Below are positions 9,135 to 18,131 of a stretch of DNA of 64,000 nucleotides, one piece after another (the first letter of the stretch is position 1; the number at the start of each line of letters is the position of its first letter). A program made the position numbers and the translations under genes. The DNA lies in assembly GCA_963835215.1 (NCBI GenBank), contig CAWIES010000002.1, positions 1,726,587 to 1,790,586 of the forward strand. The letters are read 5' to 3'. Source of the stretch: Roseiarcus sp963835215 (GTDB lineage Bacteria; Pseudomonadota; Alphaproteobacteria; Rhizobiales; Beijerinckiaceae). A model generated the notes under the pieces. The model did not search any database, was not told where the DNA came from, and saw only the letters and a program-made list of their open reading frames with translations.

Positions 9135-11015
9135 TCAGGAAACCTCCTCCGAAACAATTCTCGAAATCTCCTTCTTCATGATCGCGAGAAAAGACTGCCA
9201 GCTCTCCGGATATTCGGCGACCTTCAAAATCCAGGGATGAAGCACGCAGCACCTGAGGACATAAACGCTGTGAACGCGCTCCCACTCCGCGGGAGAAATT
9301 CCGAGCCGGGTGACGAATGTCTTCGGGGCGTCGCCATAGGAATCGTATTCGAGCTCCGTGTGCGAAGTGATCCAGTCGTCGCCGTACAGCGGGCCACCTT
9401 CGTAGGAGGAGGCGTGATATATCTTGGCGTTGAGGTCGTTCATGACTTTGAGATCGGTATTGCCCTTGAAGTTAAACGCGAGAAGGACGACGTTGAAATC
9501 GGGGTGGTCCAGCAAAGGCTCGCAAACAATCGTTCGCCCAGCCACCGTGAATTCGCGCACCGTTTCAAGGGCGGCGACGAAATGAGCGGCGCCGGCGACA
9601 CTGCGTCCGATCAACTGGCCGTAGCCCGAAATATCTAAAGGCAGCAATCGATGCGCGGCCCAAACGCCGGCGGCGGCAGCGCCGGATTTGGATCCCTCAA
9701 GAATGACGCTGCCGAGGTTCATCTCGAGATTCTGCTGGTTGTCGAAGACATAGGCGGCGGAATAGGAAACGAGACTGAGAATGCGTCGATCCTTCAGCGC
9801 AATTCCACCCGCCGCATAGGGGATATATCCCATTTTGTGCGGGTCGATCGTGATGGAGTCCGACTCCGGCATGGCCCGATAGGCGGCCCACACCTCCTCC
9901 GAGGGGAACACGGCCTCGCCTTTTGCGACACCCATCGCCTGAATGCGCTGGCGTGTCTCGGCAAGTTCCATGAACCGCCCCGCTTCGTCGAGAAACGCAG
10001 CCCGGCCGTAGCCGCCGTAAGCGGCGTCGATATGGAAATAGAAATTGACGCCCTGTTTGCGAAACTCCTCGCGCAGCCGCACTACGGCGGCGATGTCGTC
10101 GATCGCTCCCTCCTCCGTCGTCGCGACAACCGCCACTACCGAAAGGACGGGAGTTCGATCTTTGAGACATTGGGCGAGAGCGGCCCGCAATGCGTCGATA
10201 TCCATGCGATAGCGGTCTGTCACTGGGATGCGAATCAGATTGTCGATGCCGATGCCGAGGACGTCCGCCGCCTTGTCCCAGGAATAGTGTCGGGTTTGCG
10301 GGACAATGACCTTTCCGAGTTTGCCGCCGCCCGCGCCGCGCGCTCGCGCGGACGCCTTGAGCGCGTTCCCGAAGGTCTTGTTCGCCTTCGTCCGGTCCAC
10401 GAGGTCGAGTATGGCCCCGGTCGACAGATTGAGCAGCGCCCAATCGTCGAGAGCCTCTACGAGATCCGGGCTGACTTCCTTTATCGCAAGCGGAAAGGAC
10501 TTGAGATTTCTCGCCAGCCATAAGGATTCGTAATTCGCAACGGTGCCGTCGGTCGTTATGTGACCCCAAGCGCGCTCAGAATCGTATCCGAGAAGCTTGG
10601 CAAGATCCCTGCCGCATTCCAGTTCCATAGGAGCCGTCGCAACGGAAGACTCGTAGGCGACGTTGTTCGGATTGTACAAGACCGCCGCCATCTGGGCCAG
10701 ATTGGCGACCATCAAGGTGTCGGAATTCATGTGGCCGAGGTAACGGGTGGAGAACCAGGGCGTTGAGGAATTCTTCAACCGACCCGACAACGTGCTCAGA
10801 ACGTCAGTCGTTCGCTCCAGGGTGGTCTGATATTCGTCCGTTCGCATTTCGCCCGGAGTCAGCATCGAATCGTCCAGCGGATGAAAGTCCCGACGCCAAT
10901 GGATGTGCTCGTCCATAAGAAAGTTCAGTGTCGTCTTGAAGAAGTCGCGGTTTTCGGATTTCGGACCGAGAAAGAGAGCATCAACCGCCACAGGCATCTG
11001 ATTATGCGATTTCAT
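9135..11015 (-). CDS. PLP-dependent decarboxylase, tyrosine decarboxylase-like (group II)
   Basis: 626-residue cytosolic enzyme that resembles, from recalled sequences, the long tyrosine decarboxylases of enterococci and lactobacilli along its whole length: ENRDFFKTTLNFLMDEHIHW, WFSTRYLGHMNSDTL, NNVAYESSVATAPMELECG, VPQTRHYSWDKAADVLGIG, HIDAAYGGYGRAAFLDE, SITIDPHKMGYIPYAAGG (lysine for the PLP Schiff base), EGSKSGAAAAGVWAAH and DWITSHTELEYDSYG. Expected reaction: L-tyrosine (or L-DOPA/phenylalanine) to tyramine plus CO2, consuming one proton. Start 11015 (MKSHNQMPVAVDALFLG) has AAAGGA eight bases upstream; the frame extends 49 codons further with basic nonsense. An antiporter gene lies upstream and a permease downstream. 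Confidence 0.92.
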   Translation of the reverse strand: MKSHNQMPVAVDALFLGPKSENRDFFKTTLNFLMDEHIHWRRDFHPLDDSMLTPGEMRTDEYQTTLERTTDVLSTLSGRLKNSSTPWFSTRYLGHMNSDTLMVANLAQMAAVLYNPNNVAYESSVATAPMELECGRDLAKLLGYDSERAWGHITTDGTVANYESLWLARNLKSFPLAIKEVSPDLVEALDDWALLNLSTGAILDLVDRTKANKTFGNALKASARARGAGGGKLGKVIVPQTRHYSWDKAADVLGIGIDNLIRIPVTDRYRMDIDALRAALAQCLKDRTPVLSVVAVVATTEEGAIDDIAAVVRLREEFRKQGVNFYFHIDAAYGGYGRAAFLDEAGRFMELAETRQRIQAMGVAKGEAVFPSEEVWAAYRAMPESDSITIDPHKMGYIPYAAGGIALKDRRILSLVSYSAAYVFDNQQNLEMNLGSVILEGSKSGAAAAGVWAAHRLLPLDISGYGQLIGRSVAGAAHFVAALETVREFTVAGRTIVCEPLLDHPDFNVVLLAFNFKGNTDLKVMNDLNAKIYHASSYEGGPLYGDDWITSHTELEYDSYGDAPKTFVTRLGISPAEWERVHSVYVLRCCVLHPWILKVAEYPESWQSFLAIMKKEISRIVSEEVS

Positions 11016-11082
11016 GGATTCGTCCTTTGAATGGAGGATGACGCGGCGGGCGCGCGACGGACCACGGATCCGGCGGAAGCCT

Positions 11083-12537
11083 TCAAACCGGTTTCGGAGC
11101 CACGAGAATCGGCGCCGCAGCGAGCGCCGGAGCCGGCTTCCAACTGCCTTTGCGGAAGGCATAGATCACCAGCGGGATTACGCTGACGACGACGGTGCCG
11201 ACGACCATGAACAGTTCGAACGGCAGCGGGTTCTCTTGCACTTGAGTCGGAGGCAGCAGCGATATGAATAGGATGAAGATGGCCGAGACGAATCCGAGTC
11301 CGGCCATCAACCACATGCCCAATATGCCGCCGGGAATTCTGAATTTCCTTGGGCGGTCGGGCTCGCTGTAACGCAGCCGGATCGCTGCAGCGTACATCAG
11401 CAAATACATGACGATGTAGACTGTGGTCGTCAGCGCGAACAGCGCCCAGAACCCAGCATTCACCCCACCGGGAAAGAGGACAAAAACAGCACCCCAGAAT
11501 GTCACAAGGATCGCTTGCAGAAACATCAAGGGAACAGGAACGTCTTGATCGTTGACCTTCTGCAGGACCTTGGGCAAACACCCGTCGCGGGCCGCCACGC
11601 CAAGACCGCGCACGGGCCCAAGCACCCAGGCAATGACCTCGCCGACGGCCCCAACGATAATCAACACGCCCACCAAAGGCGGAATCCAGGTGGCCCCGGC
11701 GCCAAACACAGTCTGAAAGCTTTGCATGATGCCGGCGATCAGACTCAGGCTCTTGACGGGCACGATCGCAGCTACAATCAGGCCGCCGACGACGCTGGTG
11801 ATTGCCATCACGACGCCCACGACCAAAATCGCGATCGGGTAGTCGCGGTTTGGGTTCTTCATATCGTTGGCGTGCGCCGCGGAAACCTCAATGCCAATGA
11901 AGAAGAAGACAAAGGTGATGAGGAGCGCGAGATCGTTTACGCTCGAGAATTTGGGAACCAGATCAGCTACCGACGGAACCAGCGGTATCAGTGACGGATG
12001 CCCGTTCATCAGGTAGAGACCGCCGCCGACAATCAGCGCTATCATGGGGATGAAGGCGCCCAGAATAACGAAGGCGGTCGTCAATCGCGCGTACGTCTTG
12101 AGACCGCGCAGATTGAGAAGGGTCGCTCCCCACCAAACAATCACAATGACTGCGAAAATGAAGAGTTTGTTTTCGGCTAGCGCGGGATCAAAGAGATAGG
12201 CCGCCGTTCCCGCGATGAAGGTCAAAATGCCGATGAAGCCGATGGTCATTTGAAACCATTGAAGCCAGATCGCGACAAAGCCCCACCGCTCGCCGAAGGC
12301 TTCCTTCACCCAGACGTAGACGCCGCCTTCCTCCGGCCAGCCGGTGGCAAGTTCGGCCGATACGAAGGAGGCTGGAACGAGATACAGAATGATGGCCATG
12401 ATGTTGAAGGCGATTGTCTGCCAGCCGACCAACGCCTGTAACGGAAACGTACGGATGCTGATCAGCACCGCCGAGGTTATAAGTATGAAAGTTGGCAGCG
12501 AGAGCGAGTAGCTCGGTTTTTGGATCGTCTCCGACAT
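11083..12537 (-). CDS. APC-family amino acid antiporter (GadC/TyrP-like)
   Basis: About 484 residues, 12 membrane helices, from the glutamate:GABA antiporter branch: helix 1 TFILITSAVLISIRTFPLQA, then ATGWPEEGGVYVWVKEAFGE, FFFIGIEVSAAHANDMKNPN and GPVRGLGVAARDGCLPKVLQ. Next to a tyrosine-decarboxylase-like enzyme it most likely exchanges the external amino acid for the internal amine, exporting positive charge. Start 12537 (MSETIQKPSYSL) has GGAG six bases upstream; longer starts run into an arginine-rich stretch. The decarboxylase begins 67 bases downstream, so the two are probably co-transcribed. Substrate is inferred from context. Confidence 0.9.
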   Translation of the reverse strand: MSETIQKPSYSLSLPTFILITSAVLISIRTFPLQALVGWQTIAFNIMAIILYLVPASFVSAELATGWPEEGGVYVWVKEAFGERWGFVAIWLQWFQMTIGFIGILTFIAGTAAYLFDPALAENKLFIFAVIVIVWWGATLLNLRGLKTYARLTTAFVILGAFIPMIALIVGGGLYLMNGHPSLIPLVPSVADLVPKFSSVNDLALLITFVFFFIGIEVSAAHANDMKNPNRDYPIAILVVGVVMAITSVVGGLIVAAIVPVKSLSLIAGIMQSFQTVFGAGATWIPPLVGVLIIVGAVGEVIAWVLGPVRGLGVAARDGCLPKVLQKVNDQDVPVPLMFLQAILVTFWGAVFVLFPGGVNAGFWALFALTTTVYIVMYLLMYAAAIRLRYSEPDRPRKFRIPGGILGMWLMAGLGFVSAIFILFISLLPPTQVQENPLPFELFMVVGTVVVSVIPLVIYAFRKGSWKPAPALAAAPILVAPKPV

Positions 12538-12681
12538 TTTCAGCTCCATCGCGTTGGTTTGTTGGGCGAGGGGGTTCCGAGGAAGAGTGGTCACGAGTTT
12601 TGGCGCAGCGCGTCGGCAAGCGCATAAACGGCGCGTGCTCACATCTCCCCGAATTCATGAGGTCATCGGCGCCAAATCGGT

Positions 12682-12699
12682 AGGTTCGGAAACTACCTA
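12682..12699 (-). promoter_or_regulatory. Shared upstream element, copy 2
   Basis: On the minus strand this reads TAGGTAGTTTCCGAACCT, identical over 18 bases to the copy before the PRC-barrel gene at 5410-5427. It lies 145 bases before the antiporter start and is oriented the same way relative to its gene. Confidence 0.45.
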
Positions 12700-13370
12700 C
12701 GGATGAGTGGACAGCTGCACGGATTGGGCGCGTGGCGACAGCGCCGACCGACATTGCGACGGCATTGTCACGGCGCGTCGGACTTGCGGTCCCTTTGGTC
12801 GCGCGGCAGCGAACGAGCATGAGCAAAATCAGCCACGCCGGCTAACGGTTCCGGCCTGCGATCATTCAACGGGCGATTTGGCTCTATTTCACTCCGAGTA
12901 GTCGCCGGAGCGTTGCGCATGCCCGGTGACCGCTTTGGAAAAGCGCCCATTCGTTTGGGGCGTCCGCAATGGGCGCAAACCGGACGTCGACCTCGGCGCC
13001 CGGAACGCCCGCCTCGTCCGAGCGGTCTGCCGAATAGGTGATTTGTCCAGATCTGCGCTATCGAAATGTCGCGACTAAGTTGTTACGTGTCGGCGGGTCG
13101 CCCATGAATCGATGACCGACGAAAAGCGGAGCGATCGGCCCGCAGCTAATCTCGATTGTCGTCCCTCATCTGATCATTGCGGCCGCTGCCTCGACGCGGT
13201 CGCTCACCGTCGCGGCGAGTCGGCCGAGCCCAAAGTGTTACTGGATCGCGCTGAGAAGCGCGTCACCGCCAATACCTCGCTACCGTTTCAGCTTCGCAGC
13301 GAGGCTAGCAAGCTCTGGGACCTCGCTTTGTTATCGCGCGTTGGACTCTCATCAAGCCTCAAGCCGACGG
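12700..13370. other. Gene-free interval between antiporter and phage remnant
   Basis: About 670 bases with only arginine-rich overlapping frames and no recognisable protein, tRNA or repeat. The left border of the phage remnant must lie here, since terL ends at 13371 and nothing phage-like follows it. I could not find an attachment site. Confidence 0.4.
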
Positions 13371-14981
13371 TCACTGGGGCGCGTCAAGCCATCCAGCGCG
13401 CTTCAGCGGCCCCGCGTCATATTCCGAGACCTCAATCACCCGATTTGGCGGCACTTGGATATGCCGCCCCGACCAGGTTTGAACGGAACCGATGCCGGCC
13501 GGCGCGAGCAGTCGAACCATGGGACCTTCGTCACTGACCTCCCGCTTCGCCGTTGCCGCTTCATCGCGCATGAAATCGAGGAAGCCCGAATTCGGCGAGC
13601 GCTGCTTGGTCCAGGCCAGTGCTTGTGCGGTCGAGTCCACCTGATCGTCATGGCGGCCATTGGGGAACATACAAAGCTCGTGGAGATAGTCGGCGAGCCA
13701 GTGCGCCGCCTCGGGCAGAAAGACGAAGCCGTTTTCGATCGTGGCTGTTTGCGCATGCAGACGCATGATCTTATCGCCGGCAGCCTTGTAACGCACAACT
13801 TTGGACAATCCAGCTTCGAGCAGCTCCTGAATGAGCTGGGTCCCCGACGCCGCGTCTTCGATCAGGATCGATGTTGGATGAAACATGTCGTTCTGGGCCT
13901 CAACGGCTCGCTTGAGATCGGGGTAGGCAAGCTTTTTGCGAAAGACGTTAAGGAGGTAGAAGTTTGGCCCCTTGAGGCCCCAAGTCGTGCAGACCGAGTA
14001 GTCGGCCAGTTCCGAGGGTTTGCTGGCCGTATCCCAGCTTTGCACGATCTGATCGAAACTCGCCGGACGGTCGGCGTTCGTGTAGCGGCGAAACCAAGCC
14101 TCCTTGACCATACCGCCGCCTGACGGCGCAGGGGTCTGCTGATATTGGCCGGCGAAATTGTAAGTCCCGAGCGTGGCGCGGATTTGCTCGAGGGTTTCGA
14201 GAGACTCTCGCTCGGGATGAAGAGCTTGCCCTGTTTGGCGAACAAACGTCCGCGGGCCGAACAACGTCTCGACGACGTGGCGCTCGTCGATCTCAGCGAT
14301 GGCTGGGAAAGAGAGGACTTCCCATCCCTCCTGCTTCAGCACATGGCCGACCATGTCGTCCTCATGCAGGCGCTGCATCACAATACGATGGCGCCGCGTG
14401 CCTTGTCGTTGAGGCGGGAATAGAGCGTGTTGTCATACCACTCGTTAGCTGCGACACGGCGGCTCTCTGACATCGCGTCGCTCGGCTTGAGAGGATCGTC
14501 GATCAAAATCACGTCGGCGCCGCGACCGGTCAACACGCCGCCGACCGACGTCGCTAGGCGAAATCCGCCGCGCGTGGTCACGAGCTCCTGAAGTGAGGCG
14601 CGCGGCGAGACGAGGCGGGTCGCGAAAGGTCTGGCGATACCAAGCCGCCGCCATGATCGAACGGCAGTCCCGCGCAAATTTGTCGGACAGCGCCTCGCCA
14701 TAGGTGACGTTGACGATCGCCTTCGCTGGGTCGTGACCGAGCAGCCAGGCGGGCAGGGCGATGGAGGCGGCGAGGGATTTAAGGTGCCGAGGCGGAACAT
14801 TGATGATGAGGCGCTTGCAGCGACCGTCGCGGACGGCTTGCAATCGGGCCGCCATCACTTCGACATGCCAGTTAGAAAGGAACGGCGCTCCGCCATTGAG
14901 CTCGGCGAAGCAGCGCACCAAAAAGGAATAGAAGTCGGTCCGCAGGAGCGTGCGGTATTCCTCCGGCGAGATCGCGTTCAT
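13371..14981 (-). CDS. terL: Phage terminase large subunit (two frameshifts)
   Basis: DNA-packaging motor subunit, about 536 residues once joined. The N-terminal piece starts MNAISPEEYRTLLRTDFYSF and contains the ATPase region (CKRLIINVPPRHLKSLAAS with adenine/Walker A-like PPRHLKS). The frame shifts near 14630 (RQTF then ATRLVSPRAS; one extra C) to a middle piece with Walker B ADVILIDDPLKPSDAMSES. It shifts again near 14390 (GAIVL then MQRLHEDDMVGH; one missing base) to the nuclease part: DQIVQSWDTASKPSELADYS, SILIEDAASGTQLIQELL and HDDQVDSTAQALAWT. Its start overlaps the stop of the DUF5681 gene by four bases (ATGA). Either sequencing errors or a decaying phage gene. Confidence 0.88.
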
Positions 14982-15418
14982 AGTTCCCTCTTCTGTAAGC
15001 GACGGCTGAGTTCGGCGAGGACCAGCGCGTCGGCTTCGCCGATCTCGCTTCCCATTCTCTGATCGGGTTTCGCCTCGCCGGCCTGGACGAGCTGGAGCAG
15101 CAATTGGGTCGCCTTGACCTCGCCCGACGCCGCCCGGTTGACGAGTTGCTTTATGGCGGCGTCGAGCTTGGTGATGCGTCGGCGTTGGCCATTCTCGGTG
15201 ATGGCGACGCGTTCGCCGATTGCCGCAGCGACCACGCTGGCGAGATTGCGGGCGCCTTTGGGGCGGCCGCGCGGATTGCCGGATTTGCCCGGGCGGAAAC
15301 GCGTCGCGATGGGCGGGCGCCCATAGCCGACCTGGTCGGGTTGAGGACGCTCTTGCGGCTCTTGCGGCTCGGCGCGGGCGCCGTTGGGCGTCGGCGCATC
15401 GCTGCGATGCGGGCTCAA
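14978..15418 (-). CDS. DUF5681 protein, probable terminase small-subunit-like
   Basis: 146 residues. The diagnostic segment is RFRPGKSGNPRGRPKGARNL, the DUF5681 signature, followed by a helical region (ITKLDAAIKQLVNRAASGEV). It is usually next to phage large terminase genes, as here, and is presumed to act as DNA-recognition small subunit. The start is a TTG at 15418 overlapping the TGA of the upstream methylase gene, with GAGGAGAA before it; the frame is open 40 codons further but overlaps the methylase. It overlaps terL by 4 bp. Confidence 0.8.
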   Translation of the reverse strand: MSPHRSDAPTPNGARAEPQEPQERPQPDQVGYGRPPIATRFRPGKSGNPRGRPKGARNLASVVAAAIGERVAITENGQRRRITKLDAAIKQLVNRAASGEVKATQLLLQLVQAGEAKPDQRMGSEIGEADALVLAELSRRLQKREL

Positions 15419-16812
15419 CTGGCGTTCTCCTCGGCGTCGCGGCGGCGCGCGGTTATCGCGGCGAAGGATTCTCCCGTTGACGTCAAGCGCGCCTCGCCCC
15501 CGGTATGGCCTTGCCAGCGCCGGACGATGACGTCGCAATAAAGCGGATCGAGCTCCATCCCATAACAGCGCCGCCCCGTCCGCTCGCTGGCCATCAGGGT
15601 CGTGCCGCTGCCCAGGAAGGGATCGAGGACGATGTCGCCGCGCCTTGTGACATCGAGGATCGCGTCGGCGGCCATGGCGGTCGGCTTGACTGTCGGATGC
15701 AGATCGGCGAGCCGACCTTCCTCGCCGGCCCGGCCGAAGCCAGGCCCGACCGCATAGGACCAGACATTGCTGCGGTTGCGGCCATAGGCGCCGAGCTGGA
15801 CATTATTGCGATGGCGTCCAGGACCCAGCTTGAAGACGAACACCAGCTCATGCTGCGAGCGGTAGAGGCTCCCCATCGCCCCATTGGGTTTGGTCCAAAT
15901 ACATAAGTTCAGAAGTTCGAGCGCCGCCCGCCGCGCTGCGTCAATCAACTCGGGGAGGTGGCGCCAATCCATGCAGACGAAGCCGACGCTTCCCGGGCGA
16001 CAGAACGCTTTGATCTGTGCGAGTGACGCTTGGAGGAAGGCGGTGAACGCCGCGGGCGTCATTTCGCCCGAGCCCATGGCGAACTCGCGATGGCGGACCT
16101 TGCCAAGCCCCGAGACATGGCCGTCGATCTTCACGTTATAGGGCGGGTCGGTGAAGGCCGCGGCGGCGCGCTCGTCCCTCATTAGGGCCGCGTGCAGCGC
16201 GGCGTCACGCGCGTCGCCGCAAAGAAGGCGATGGCGGCCGAGCGACCAGAGATCGCCGATCTTGGTAACGGCTGCGCCCGTCGGTTCGACCAGGAGCGGC
16301 TCGGGCTCGTCCTTCGTCTTGTCCTTCGCCCCGAGCGACTCGATCCTCAGGTCGATCTCGCCCATATCGAAGCCGATCACCTCAAGATCGAAGCTGAGCT
16401 CGACGTTCGAGAGCGCCTGCAGCTGCTCGGCCAGCAGACGGTCGTCCCAGGTCGCGACCTCCGCGAGGCGATTGTCGGCGATCATAAAGGCGCGCCTTTG
16501 CGCCTCACTGAGGTGCTCAAGCCGAATGACCGGGACCTCGCGCCAACCGAGGCGCTTGGCCGCCATCAGCCGACCATGCCCAGCAACAATCCGCCCCTCG
16601 GCGTCGACGAGCAGGGGCACGTTGAACCCGAAAGCTTCGATGCTCGCCGCAATCTGCCGAACCTGCTTGGCGCCATGTCGGCGCGCGTTGGTCGGATCGG
16701 GGGTCAGCCGGTCAATGGGAAGATAGGCGACAGATAGCGCCGGCGCGGCAGTGAGCAGCGGCGGGGTTGGTGCAGATGTTCGCGTTAAGGTCTTCCGCGA
16801 TGCGTTCGACAT
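15415..16812 (-). CDS. ParB-like nuclease domain fused to DNA methyltransferase
   Basis: 465 residues. The N-terminal ParB/Srx-like domain (about 28-130) shows LPIDRLTPDPTNARRHGAKQ and VDAEGRIVAGHGRLMAAKRL. The C-terminal half is an N6-adenine/N4-cytosine methylase of the beta order: catalytic TDPPYNVKIDG at about residue 220, then the SAM motif DPFLGSGTTLMASERTGRRC near 415. This fusion recurs in alphaproteobacterial phages and islands just before DUF5681 and terminase. Probable role: modification of phage DNA. Start ATG 16812 has GGAGGG eight bases upstream. First gene of a three-gene overlapping operon. Confidence 0.93.
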   Translation of the reverse strand: MSNASRKTLTRTSAPTPPLLTAAPALSVAYLPIDRLTPDPTNARRHGAKQVRQIAASIEAFGFNVPLLVDAEGRIVAGHGRLMAAKRLGWREVPVIRLEHLSEAQRRAFMIADNRLAEVATWDDRLLAEQLQALSNVELSFDLEVIGFDMGEIDLRIESLGAKDKTKDEPEPLLVEPTGAAVTKIGDLWSLGRHRLLCGDARDAALHAALMRDERAAAAFTDPPYNVKIDGHVSGLGKVRHREFAMGSGEMTPAAFTAFLQASLAQIKAFCRPGSVGFVCMDWRHLPELIDAARRAALELLNLCIWTKPNGAMGSLYRSQHELVFVFKLGPGRHRNNVQLGAYGRNRSNVWSYAVGPGFGRAGEEGRLADLHPTVKPTAMAADAILDVTRRGDIVLDPFLGSGTTLMASERTGRRCYGMELDPLYCDVIVRRWQGHTGGEARLTSTGESFAAITARRRDAEENAS

Positions 16813-16937
16813 GAGGCGCCCTCCACGCCGACGGCCGCGAGAACGGACCGAAGATTCGGCGTCGAATGCGAGCTTGCCTACTGTTGCGCAGAGCGATCGA
16901 GGTCAGCTGGCGATGAATTTATTGACCCCAGCCGTGT

Positions 16938-17666
16938 CTAGGTCCTCACCAAATGGACCGGGATCAGTTCCTTCTGCCCGACTGGGAATTTTGGATCCCT
17001 GGCAGCGAGCTGTCTCAAAGCCTCTGCGCGTTGCACAATGGCTTCGATAAATTCGGAGCAAAATAAAAAGAGCTCCAAACACAGGCGCAGGCCGCGCCTT
17101 TTCAGTTCCTGCCCTATTAGGGCGGCGGCCGCCGCCAAATGGATGACGGGCCGACTGGCTTTCCAAATGCGCTTCTTAATGTTTTCGGGATCTTTCATAC
17201 CCGCATCGGGCGATACGAACTCCGCCATTTGATTAACGGAGAGGCGTTTAAGCCCGTTAGGCAATGGCGGAAGCCTGCCAAGCTCGGCCTGCTGGAAATA
17301 AGGAATGGCCATGCGCGCCGCGACCATGCGCTCACCCAGCCGCTTGGCGATGAAGGCGACATCGCGGTCGATGATTTTCACGTCGCGAAAAACGTATTGC
17401 GGCTTGACAGTGATCGGCGTCCAGTCGTCGGGCGTCGCCAGGGATTGAAGCCAGAGAGCCTTGCCGCATAGCGACAGGTAACGCTGAGATCCAAGATCAG
17501 AATCGAGTTCGCCCGGACAGGCGAGCGCCAGCAGGACAGCGGCCCCGCGTTCGTAACTCTCACTCCGATCAAAATTCAGATTGATCACTTCGTTAGCCCC
17601 GCGGCGTTGGTTGGACTGCCGGTGATTTCGAACGGACGATCGCCGAATCGCCGGTGCTTGCGACAT
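16938..17666 (-). CDS. Hypothetical protein in phage remnant
   Basis: Up to 242 residues, no recognised domain. Middle region is PQYVFRDVKIIDRDVAFIAK, later KDPENIKKRIWKASRPVIHL, and a cysteine/leucine-rich helix LRLCLELFLFCSEFIEAIVQ. Start uncertain: ATG 17666 or a GTG before INLNFDRSESYERG about 25 codons in. It stands upstream of and in the same direction as the ParB-methylase gene, so probably belongs to the same mobile DNA. Confidence 0.6.
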   Translation of the reverse strand: MSQAPAIRRSSVRNHRQSNQRRGANEVINLNFDRSESYERGAAVLLALACPGELDSDLGSQRYLSLCGKALWLQSLATPDDWTPITVKPQYVFRDVKIIDRDVAFIAKRLGERMVAARMAIPYFQQAELGRLPPLPNGLKRLSVNQMAEFVSPDAGMKDPENIKKRIWKASRPVIHLAAAAALIGQELKRRGLRLCLELFLFCSEFIEAIVQRAEALRQLAARDPKFPVGQKELIPVHLVRT

Positions 17667-17914
17667 ATGCCTCAGGATGATTTTTGTTCCTACTACGCTG
17701 CGTCCCGTTCAATTCTGGGCGCGGGAAAAGCGGGACGCGGTCGGCGGCCTGACAACCATGCACACGGAATGCCGCCAACGAATCCGCACGTCATTGCGCA
17801 ACCTTGTCGGCGCGACTTCGTGTTGACGTCAACGTCCGTTGACGACAACATCTGCACTCGGCCGGTCCCTGATCGGCAGCTCTCGACCAATCTCAGTCCC
17901 AGATACGCGATTTT

Positions 17915-17942
17915 AATTCTCTGCTCCTGAACGCAGGGAATT
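17915..17942. repeat. Palindrome 1, AATTCtCTGC/GCAGGGAATT type
   Basis: Arms AATTCTCTGC and GCAGGGAATT (one mismatch) separated by 8 bases. A second hairpin with the same CAGGGAA arm lies 84 bases further on. Confidence 0.45.
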
Positions 17943-18025
17943 TGCAGGCCAGGGTGTTGATCTAAGCGAATTCTTTGGCGTGGCTTGTCAACGAATCTAG
18001 CGCAATTCGTAAGAATCCCTCTTCT

Positions 18026-18043
18026 TTTCCCTGTTAGCAGGGA
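18026..18043. repeat. Palindrome 2, TTCCCTG-ttag-CAGGGAA
   Basis: Perfect 7-bp arms around a 4-base loop. Together with the preceding element it marks the edge of the phage-derived segment; it could be a recombination site or a relic of a mobile element. Confidence 0.45.
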
Positions 18044-18131
18044 ATCCGATATGGGCAGACCGGTTCCGCCTGACTGCGTCCGCCACCAAGATAACACTTC
18101 CGGAAATTCAGCGAGATCGGTCGCGCGGCGC

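Larger units (their letters stand above)
17667..18131. other. Gene-free interval at right edge of phage remnant
   Basis: About 465 bases without a convincing gene, clearly more AT-rich than its surroundings from 17800 to 18060. It contains two TTCCCTG/CAGGGAA-type palindromes (listed separately) and GTTGACGTCAACGTCCGTTG at 17822-17841 (partial dyad TTGACGTCAA). No integrase or tRNA was found. Confidence 0.45.

Noticed and set aside
12707..12950. Short frames in the gap upstream of the antiporter
   Set aside because: No ribosome site, no recognisable protein pattern, overlapping on both strands.
13112..14423. Plus-strand frames opposite terL
   Set aside because: Arginine-rich shadows of the minus-strand terminase with no family resemblance.
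17667..18131. tRNA or attachment site at the phage border
   Set aside because: No cloverleaf or CCA-adjacent tRNA 3' end could be found; only palindromes are present.
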